A DNA stretch of 5,348 nucleotides from Pseudomonadota bacterium (GTDB lineage: Bacteria; Pseudomonadota; Alphaproteobacteria; Rhizobiales; Rhizobiaceae): contig JAEYTV010000367.1 of the NCBI GenBank assembly GCA_023433855.1, forward strand, positions 1 to 5,348, written 5' to 3'. The position numbers were made by a program, and so were the translations under genes. Positions within the stretch are counted from its first letter, which is position 1, and every line of letters begins with the position of its first letter. The notes below the pieces were generated by a model, which worked only from the letters and a program-made list of their open reading frames with translations, made no database searches and had not been told where the DNA came from. Positions 1-5,348 of the stretch are shown here, piece after piece.

Positions 1-1256
1 GCGTATTTCAGGCTGGTCGTGGCGATACCGGCCGACAGACCGAACGGCGTGTCGTTGGCAACGGCAAGCGCCTCTTCATAATCCTTGACGCGAATAACAG
101 AGGCCACAGGCCCGAAAATTTCCTCCCTCGATATGCGCATCTGGTTGGTCGCTTCGGTGAACAGGGTCGGCTGCAGATAAAAGCCGGGGGTGTCGCGCTG
201 AACGAGTTCGCCTCCGAAGGCAAGCTTGGCGCCTTCCTGCTTGCCGATCTCGATATAGTCCGTGTCCTGCTTCAACTGCTTGTCGTCGACGACCGGACCG
301 ATGTGCGTGCCCGACTTGAGAGCGTTGTCGACGTTCAGCGTCCGCAGTTTCTCGGTGAGGGCTGCAACGAACTTGTCGTGGATGCCTTCTGTCACGATCA
401 GCCTCGACGAAGCGGTGCACCGCTGTCCCGTCGAGAAGAAGCCCGAATTGGCTGCCGCTTCAACCGCAACGGTGAGGTCGGCGTCGTCGAGGACGATCAT
501 CGGGTTCTTGCCGCCCATTTCCAGCTGGAACTTGCGGTTATGCTCGATCGATGCGAGCGCTACCCGCTTGCCCGTTCCCGTCGAACCGGTGAACGTGATG
601 CCGGCGAGGTCGGGGCTGTCGAGCATCGCCTGGCCGACCACCGAGCCACGGCCCATGACGAGGTTGAGGACGCCCTTCGGCAGGCCTGCGCGGTGAAGGA
701 TGTCGACGATTGCCCAGGCACAGCCGGGAACCAGATCGGCCGGCTTGAAGACCACGGTATTGCCGTAGCAGAGCGCGGGGGCGATCTTCCAGGCCGGGAT
801 GGCAATCGGAAAATTCCACGGCGTGATGATGCCGATGACACCAAGCGGTTCGCGAGTGATTTCGACGCCGATGTTCGGACGGGCGGACGGAACGACCTCA
901 CCCGTGAGGCGCAGTGCTTCGCCTGCAAAGAAATCGAAGATCTGTGCCGCGCGCATCACTTCGCCGGTCGCCTCCGGCAGAATCTTGCCCTCCTCGCGGG
1001 CAAGCAGCGCACCGAGCTCGTCCTTGCGTGCCAGGATCTCGTCGGAGGTTTTGCGCAGGATCGCATGCCGCTCCAGGATGCCGGAGCGCGACCAGCTCGG
1101 GAAGGCGGACTTTGCCGCGGCGATAGCCTGTTTCGCATCTTCGGCGCTGCCTTGGGCATACATCCCGACGACGTCATTGGTATCCGACGGATTGACGTTC
1201 TTTGACGCCTCGCTGCCGACCCATTCGCCGGCGATCAGGTTCTGATAGATGGTCAT
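1..1256 (-). CDS. Alpha-ketoglutarate semialdehyde dehydrogenase (2,5-dioxovalerate dehydrogenase), 3' end cut by the window
   Basis: NAD(P)-dependent aldehyde dehydrogenase that probably oxidises alpha-ketoglutarate semialdehyde to alpha-ketoglutarate in the cytoplasm, the last step of the hexarate route encoded beside it. The frame stays open from an ATG at 1256 to the left edge (418 codons, starting MTIYQNLIAGEWVG). About 60 C-terminal residues of a usual ~480 are outside. Visible family landmarks: TPWNFP with oxyanion-hole Asn148, FKPA in the cofactor region, FTGST, the general-base Glu246 in LEMGGKNP, the nucleophile Cys280 in GQRCTASS (34 residues after the Glu, the normal spacing), and EEIFGPV. 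The string QLEMGGKNP...STGQRCTASSR resembles the B. subtilis YcbD-type semialdehyde dehydrogenases rather than betaine or succinate-semialdehyde types. The start is supported by AAAGGAG at 1269-1263, 6 bases before the ATG. The aldehyde dehydrogenase family is certain; the substrate rests on motif recall and on adjacent kdgD. Confidence 0.88.
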   Translation of the reverse strand, partial: MTIYQNLIAGEWVGSEASKNVNPSDTNDVVGMYAQGSAEDAKQAIAAAKSAFPSWSRSGILERHAILRKTSDEILARKDELGALLAREEGKILPEATGEVMRAAQIFDFFAGEALRLTGEVVPSARPNIGVEITREPLGVIGIITPWNFPIAIPAWKIAPALCYGNTVVFKPADLVPGCAWAIVDILHRAGLPKGVLNLVMGRGSVVGQAMLDSPDLAGITFTGSTGTGKRVALASIEHNRKFQLEMGGKNPMIVLDDADLTVAVEAAANSGFFSTGQRCTASSRLIVTEGIHDKFVAALTEKLRTLNVDNALKSGTHIGPVVDDKQLKQDTDYIEIGKQEGAKLAFGGELVQRDTPGFYLQPTLFTEATNQMRISREEIFGPVASVIRVKDYEEALAVANDTPFGLSAGIATTSLKY

Positions 1257-1262
1257 GCACCT

Positions 1263-1280
1263 CTCCTTTCATGTGAAAGG
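1263..1280 (-). promoter_or_regulatory. Ribosome binding site of the dehydrogenase within a small inverted repeat
   Basis: Read on the minus strand, CCTTTC (1280-1275) and GAAAGG (1270-1265) are complementary around a 4-base loop. The right arm contains most of the Shine-Dalgarno sequence AAAGGAG (1269-1263). A folded messenger would partly hide the ribosome binding site. Only the inverted repeat and the binding site are seen; a regulatory effect is inferred. Confidence 0.4.
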
Positions 1281-1299
1281 TCCCGCGATGAGCGGGACC
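1279..1299 (-). terminator. Perfect 8-bp hairpin between the permease remnant and the dehydrogenase gene
   Basis: GGTCCCGC and GCGGGACC pair perfectly around a 5-base loop. On the minus strand the stem starts 26 bases after the stop codon of the TRAP permease remnant and is followed only by TTTC, a very short T tract. It could be a weak or leaky intrinsic terminator left from the transporter gene, or an mRNA-stability stem. It shares two bases (1279-1280) with the smaller hairpin at the dehydrogenase ribosome binding site, so the two structures compete. Confidence 0.4.
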
Positions 1300-1325
1300 G
1301 ATAAATGACTTTCTGTATCGCGCCT

Positions 1326-1511
1326 TCATCTGAACAGGCTTGGCAACCACAGCGACAGGGCCGGGATATAGGTCACCGCCATCAGTACCGCGATGCTCGC
1401 GCCGAAGAAAGGCCATATCGTGCGTATTGCTTGGCCGATCGAGATGCCGCCGGCCGCGCATCCGGCGATTGCCGTGTTCAGGATCATCACGCTGCCGAAA
1501 TCCGATGGAAA
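1326..1511 (-). pseudogene. 3' remnant of a TRAP transporter large permease (DctM-type) gene
   Basis: The reading frame ending in TGA at 1328-1326 encodes, from about DFGSVMILNTAI to the end, a typical DctM C-terminus: a hydrophobic helix followed by TYIPALSLWLP and a short basic tail. The intact protein is a membrane permease of over 400 residues in the tripartite ATP-independent periplasmic family, which imports organic and sugar acids. Here only about 58 residues remain. Upstream of DFG the frame has no permease character, being Arg/Trp/Pro-rich, and it runs antiparallel-free into the end of gli in another frame. Within the remnant, the segment that family members have between NTAI and GCAxGG, including the TPPVG motif, is absent, as if 13 or so codons were lost in frame. 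The left limit of homology is approximate. No functional product is expected. The fragment lies where an intact transporter gene would sit in such an operon. Confidence 0.75.
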
Positions 1512-1554
1512 TGCGGGACCCTCATGCTTCGGTTTCGCTCTGCGTCGGCGCTCC

Positions 1555-2427
1555 TCAGGCGGGCCACCTAGGCAGATTGTAGAGTTCCTCCGGATTGTCC
1601 ACCAGCGCCCGTCGGCGGGCCACCTCATCCGGGAACCAGCCAAGGACGGTGTCCGTCAGTACTACGTCGTCCGGATAGTCCTTCTGTTCGCGGGCGAGAT
1701 TGTGTGGCCAGTTCGTGCCCCACACGATGCGCTCGGGAGCATATCGGGCGATCTCACGCGCGACCGCGGCGACATCGGCATAATCCGGGCCTCCCGTTCG
1801 GGAAGATTCGTAAACGCCAGCGAACTTGAACCAGCACCGGCCACCGTCGATCAGCCGCTTGACCACGTCGACTTGCGGGCTGTCGGGGGTCACGCCGGCG
1901 AAGAACTTGCCATGATGATCGAGGACCCAGCGGGATTTCAGGCTCCTCAGCCGCTCCTCATGGTCGAGGATATTGCTGCCGTCGAACTGAACGGCCATCA
2001 TCCAGTCGCGAGACGCAGCCTTGCCGTCGACCGCTTCCAGTTCAGTGAGGCTCACGGCGCCGCCGGGCAGATCCATGATGCGGGCGCCGATATTGCCGGC
2101 GGCCGCGAGACGGTCGAGTTCCGCTTCCGAGGTCATGCCGCCTATGACGCAGACCCCGCGCGCGATGGATCCGAACTCCGCAAGGCAGGCATTGAGATTG
2201 GAGTTGTCGCGCTGCTGGGCATTGCCCTGGGTGACGATCACCCGATCGATGCCGATCCACCGCATGAACTGGACATACTGAGCGGGGGTCGGCAGGTCCC
2301 CCGCCGGGAGGCCAGGGCCGCCGGGGAGGGCGGGGTAGCCCGGCAGATAGGCATGCATCTGAGTGTCGACGGCGCCTTCCGGCAGCTTGGTTTTCGGAGG
2401 GGAGCCCGACAGAGTGCGAGCTAGCAT
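1555..2427 (-). CDS. gli: D-galactarolactone isomerase, amidohydrolase superfamily
   Basis: A cytoplasmic TIM-barrel protein of 290 residues that probably isomerises D-galactaro-1,5-lactone to the 1,4-lactone, the substrate of the neighbouring cycloisomerase. It is related to LigI, the 2-pyrone-4,6-dicarboxylate lactonase. Segments seen: AVDTQMHAYLPGYPALPGGPG (residues 19-39), where the usual HxH becomes QMH; RVIVTQGNAQQRDNSN (62-77); GARIMDLPGGAV (114-125); VLDHHGKFF (168-176); FKFAGVYESS (200-209); and VWGTNWPH (235-242). Asn239 stands where LigI-type hydrolases have a catalytic Asp. Loss of that general base is the published explanation for why the Agrobacterium enzyme isomerises instead of hydrolysing. 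The ATG at 2427 overlaps the gci stop codon by one base (TGATG), with GGGAG 7 bases upstream, which suggests translational coupling. Identity comes from recalled similarity to the Agrobacterium enzyme. A lactonase role is the alternative, but Asn239 argues against it. Confidence 0.88.
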   Translation of the reverse strand: MLARTLSGSPPKTKLPEGAVDTQMHAYLPGYPALPGGPGLPAGDLPTPAQYVQFMRWIGIDRVIVTQGNAQQRDNSNLNACLAEFGSIARGVCVIGGMTSEAELDRLAAAGNIGARIMDLPGGAVSLTELEAVDGKAASRDWMMAVQFDGSNILDHEERLRSLKSRWVLDHHGKFFAGVTPDSPQVDVVKRLIDGGRCWFKFAGVYESSRTGGPDYADVAAVAREIARYAPERIVWGTNWPHNLAREQKDYPDDVVLTDTVLGWFPDEVARRRALVDNPEELYNLPRWPA

Positions 2428-3563
2428 CAGATATCTCCCATGCGAAATTCCTCGAGCGCATCGCGGTCTATCTCGATACCGAGGCCAGGGCGGTTCGGGA
2501 TCAGGACCTCGCCCCGGAGATGTTCGATCGGAGTTTTGATAATGGCCTGACGGAATGGATTATCTGTGCGATCGAACTCCAGGACAGGCTCGATCGGATT
2601 GACACGGACCGGGCTCGGGATCATCGCGGCCATGAACTGCAGCGCGGCGGCGATATGGACCGCGGTGCCCCACACATGGGGTACGACGCGGATGCCATGC
2701 ATGGCGGCGAGATCGGCTACCCTTCTGGCTTCGGTAAATCCGCCGACCCCGGCGAGATCAGGTTGCAGGATGTCTACCGCGCGGGTCTCGACTGCCTCGC
2801 GCATGCCCCAGCGGGTGTGCCAGGTCTCGCCGCCGGCCACCGGGATCGGCTGCTTCGCACGGACCTCGCGATAGGCCGCGAGTTGTTCCGGAACGACCGG
2901 TTCCTCGAACCAGTCGATGCCGTATTCGGCCGCAGCATTGCCCAGCCTGATCGCCTCGACGGCGTCATATCCGTGATTGGCATCGATCATCAGGCGCATA
3001 TCGCCGCCGGCCGCGTCGCGGACTGCGCGGATGACGCGCAGATCTTCTTCGACGCCGAAACCGATCTTGATCCTGGTGGCGTGAAAACCTTCCTGACGAT
3101 AGCGGGCCACGTCTGTCGCATTGTCCTCAACCCGGTCGACGCCATCCCGCTTGAAGCTGCCGGTGGCATAGGCCTTGACGCTTTCACGGAAACGTCCGCC
3201 CAGCAGGGTCGAGACAGCTACTCCGAAATGCTTGCCCTTGATGTCCCAGAGCGCGATGTCGATTCCGGACAGGGCTGTGATCGTCAGGCCGCGCTGGCCT
3301 TGGTCGCGCAGCGCGTTGCAGAGCGTCGCCCATATCTTTTCTGTTTCAAGCGGGTTCTGGCCGACCAGCCAGTCCGCATAAGTCGCGACAACCGCTGCAT
3401 TTGGACGGGCGGGACCGAGGCATTCGCCCCAGCCGATGGTGCCGTCGTCACATTCGATCTCGACAAGGATATGTGCCCGCCGATCGAATCGCATGGAGGC
3501 ACTTTCGAACGGGACATCGAGCTTGTGCTCCAGAAGATGCGTACGGACCGCAGCGACCTTCAT
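2427..3563 (-). CDS. gci: D-galactarolactone cycloisomerase, enolase superfamily
   Basis: Mandelate-racemase-like enolase-superfamily enzyme of 378 residues, the same length I recall for the Agrobacterium galactarolactone cycloisomerase. It probably opens D-galactaro-1,4-lactone by beta-elimination to give 2-keto-3-deoxy-hexarate. An N-terminal capping domain (about 1-125, with ESASMRFDRRAH and GWGECLGPARPNA) precedes the barrel. Metal ligands are Asp194 (MIDANHGY), Glu220 (WFEEP) and Glu246 (GGETW). The catalytic acid/base pair is Lys166 and His296 (VVPHVWGT), with Asp269 behind the His. The first Lys of the usual KxK motif is Arg164 here (AGG codon at 3074-3072). The start ATG follows the kdgD stop by only 4 bases, and the ribosome binding site is weak (GGTGA), so it probably depends on coupling to kdgD. 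Galactarate or other acid-sugar dehydratases are the nearest alternatives; adjacency to gli and kdgD favours the cycloisomerase. Confidence 0.9.
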   Translation of the reverse strand: MKVAAVRTHLLEHKLDVPFESASMRFDRRAHILVEIECDDGTIGWGECLGPARPNAAVVATYADWLVGQNPLETEKIWATLCNALRDQGQRGLTITALSGIDIALWDIKGKHFGVAVSTLLGGRFRESVKAYATGSFKRDGVDRVEDNATDVARYRQEGFHATRIKIGFGVEEDLRVIRAVRDAAGGDMRLMIDANHGYDAVEAIRLGNAAAEYGIDWFEEPVVPEQLAAYREVRAKQPIPVAGGETWHTRWGMREAVETRAVDILQPDLAGVGGFTEARRVADLAAMHGIRVVPHVWGTAVHIAAALQFMAAMIPSPVRVNPIEPVLEFDRTDNPFRQAIIKTPIEHLRGEVLIPNRPGLGIEIDRDALEEFRMGDI

Positions 3564-3567
3564 CGAA

Positions 3568-4628
<1,061 letters not shown>

Positions 4629-4768
4629 GCCATTGGAAGCTTGTGCACGCGCCAGCGCGAGTCAGTAGCCCGGCCGGTTCGTGCGCTACGGGCGACGGGC
4701 CGAGTGCAGGAGGCCGACATGCCAAACGCGGCAGCCAATGCAATATGGTTTCGCCAAGCCGGAAGATT

Positions 4769-5348
4769 TCAGGCCGGGATCGAGACGTCCAGCGCAGTGC
4801 GGATACGACTTTTTCCCACCTCGATCACATGACGCATGGCGGCAATCGCCTTCTGGGGATCGCGCGCGGCAATCGCGTGGGCAATCCTGAGGTGGTTCGA
4901 CGCGACCTCGTCTATTTTCTCCGGCGAGGCGGCGGGGGAGGAAAGCTGGAAGGCGATGGCCAAGGCCGCTTCGATGAGTGCGCTCGCCGAACGCATGAAG
5001 GGATTGCCTGACATCCGCGCAATAGCGAGATGGAATTCCAGGTCGACCTTGGCGATCGTTTCGGGCGTATGGGACAGGTCATCGAACTGCGCTGCGATCG
5101 CATAGAGCGCGACGATGTCGTCGCTGCTGGCGCGCGATGCCGCGGCGGCCGCGGCCGCCGGTTCCAGCGCCATGCGTATTTCCGCCAGATGTTCGATGAA
5201 CTCATCGTCGAGGCCGCTCTGGAAACGCCAGCCCAATACATCCGAGTCGAAGAAGTTCCAGCTGGCCTGGTCCAGCACCCGCGTGCCGACCTTGGCCTTG
5301 GCCTCGACGAGACGCTTGGCGGCCAGTGTCTTCATTGCTTCGCGGAGC
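4769..5348 (-). CDS. GntR-family (FadR/FCD subfamily) transcriptional regulator, 5' end cut by the window
   Basis: DNA-binding regulator, probably a ligand-responsive repressor of the adjacent operon. The frame enters from the right edge as ..LREAMKTLAAKRLVEAKAKVGTRVL, which is the recognition helix and wing of a GntR winged helix. The first Met in view (5335-5333) is internal, and roughly 40-50 N-terminal residues are outside. The rest is an all-helical FCD domain. Counting from that Met, candidate metal ligands are Asp98 and His102 (DLEFH), His148 (NHLRIAH) and His169 (MRHVIE), a complete D-H-H-H set, plus the family motif EIRMALEP (52-59). A run of seven alanines follows that motif. Length and order match the FadR subfamily. 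The likely effector is a pathway acid such as a hexarate, its lactone or keto-deoxy acid; this is inferred from the neighbours only. The gene ends 295 bases before kdgD on the same strand, so the operon probably has its own promoter. Confidence 0.88.
   Translation of the reverse strand, partial: LREAMKTLAAKRLVEAKAKVGTRVLDQASWNFFDSDVLGWRFQSGLDDEFIEHLAEIRMALEPAAAAAAASRASSDDIVALYAIAAQFDDLSHTPETIAKVDLEFHLAIARMSGNPFMRSASALIEAALAIAFQLSSPAASPEKIDEVASNHLRIAHAIAARDPQKAIAAMRHVIEVGKSRIRTALDVSIPA
5143..5160. repeat. 18-bp perfect palindrome encoding part of a polyalanine run
   Basis: A pure GC palindrome made of GCC/GCG alanine codons within the regulator gene. It most likely reflects alanine codon bias rather than a binding site. 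It could form a hairpin and be prone to slippage. Confidence 0.6.

Noticed and set aside
303..1205. 300-codon open frame on the plus strand
   Set aside because: It is antisense to the aldehyde dehydrogenase, whose motifs and catalytic residues are intact. Its translation is rich in Arg and Asp with no recognisable domain, as expected for a shadow frame in GC-rich DNA.
1326..1643. A 105-residue frame as an intact small membrane protein gene
   Set aside because: Its first half overlaps the end of gli in another frame and has no coherent character. Only the last ~58 residues look like protein, and they are a truncated DctM tail.
1393..2424. 343-codon open frame on the plus strand
   Set aside because: It lies opposite gli and the permease remnant. 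The minus-strand product matches a known family along its length; this one matches nothing and has no ribosome binding site.
4644..4710. Possible terminator of the regulator gene in the GC-rich stretch after its stop
   Set aside because: Only short 4-5 bp stems can be drawn and no T tract follows on the minus strand.
4719..4832. 37-codon plus-strand ORF with AGGAGG 5 bases before its ATG
   Set aside because: The ribosome binding site is good, but most of the ORF is antisense to the end of the regulator gene, the peptide is unremarkable and no promoter is evident. It is kept only as a faint possibility.

Overview
The window is GC-rich, and every recognisable gene lies on the minus strand. The proteins are close in motif content and length to what I recall of the Agrobacterium tumefaciens oxidative galacturonate enzymes, so the source is probably an alphaproteobacterium of the Rhizobiales. 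This placement comes from family recall, not from a search. The window looks chromosomal or megaplasmid-borne. I see no RNA gene, insertion sequence, CRISPR array or replication origin.

Layout in the direction of transcription (right to left): (1) a GntR/FadR-family regulator with an FCD ligand domain, cut by the right edge (4769-5348); (2) a 295-base gap with a well-formed sigma70-type promoter and a pair of nearly identical 15-base inverted repeats, one covering the -10 box; (3) kdgD, 5-dehydro-4-deoxyglucarate dehydratase (3568-4473); (4) gci, galactarolactone cycloisomerase of the enolase superfamily (2427-3563); (5) gli, galactarolactone isomerase of the amidohydrolase superfamily (1555-2427); (6) a 3' remnant of a TRAP-transporter large permease gene (about 1326-1511); (7) a short spacer with two overlapping hairpins; (8) an alpha-ketoglutarate semialdehyde dehydrogenase gene, cut by the left edge (1-1256).

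The four enzymes form a continuous route: galactaro-1,5-lactone -> galactaro-1,4-lactone (Gli) -> 2-keto-3-deoxy-hexarate (Gci) -> alpha-ketoglutarate semialdehyde + CO2 (KdgD) -> alpha-ketoglutarate (dehydrogenase). This is the lower part of oxidative D-galacturonate catabolism. The uronate dehydrogenase that makes the first lactone is not in the window. kdgD, gci and gli are tightly packed (4-base gap, then 1-base overlap) and are probably one transcript under the FCD regulator.

The pathway itself is known. The less ordinary parts are the decayed TRAP permease tail between gli and the dehydrogenase, which suggests the operon lost its transporter by deletion; the paired operator-like repeats; the overlapping hairpins at the dehydrogenase ribosome binding site; and an Arg in place of the usual first Lys of the enolase-family KxK motif in Gci.
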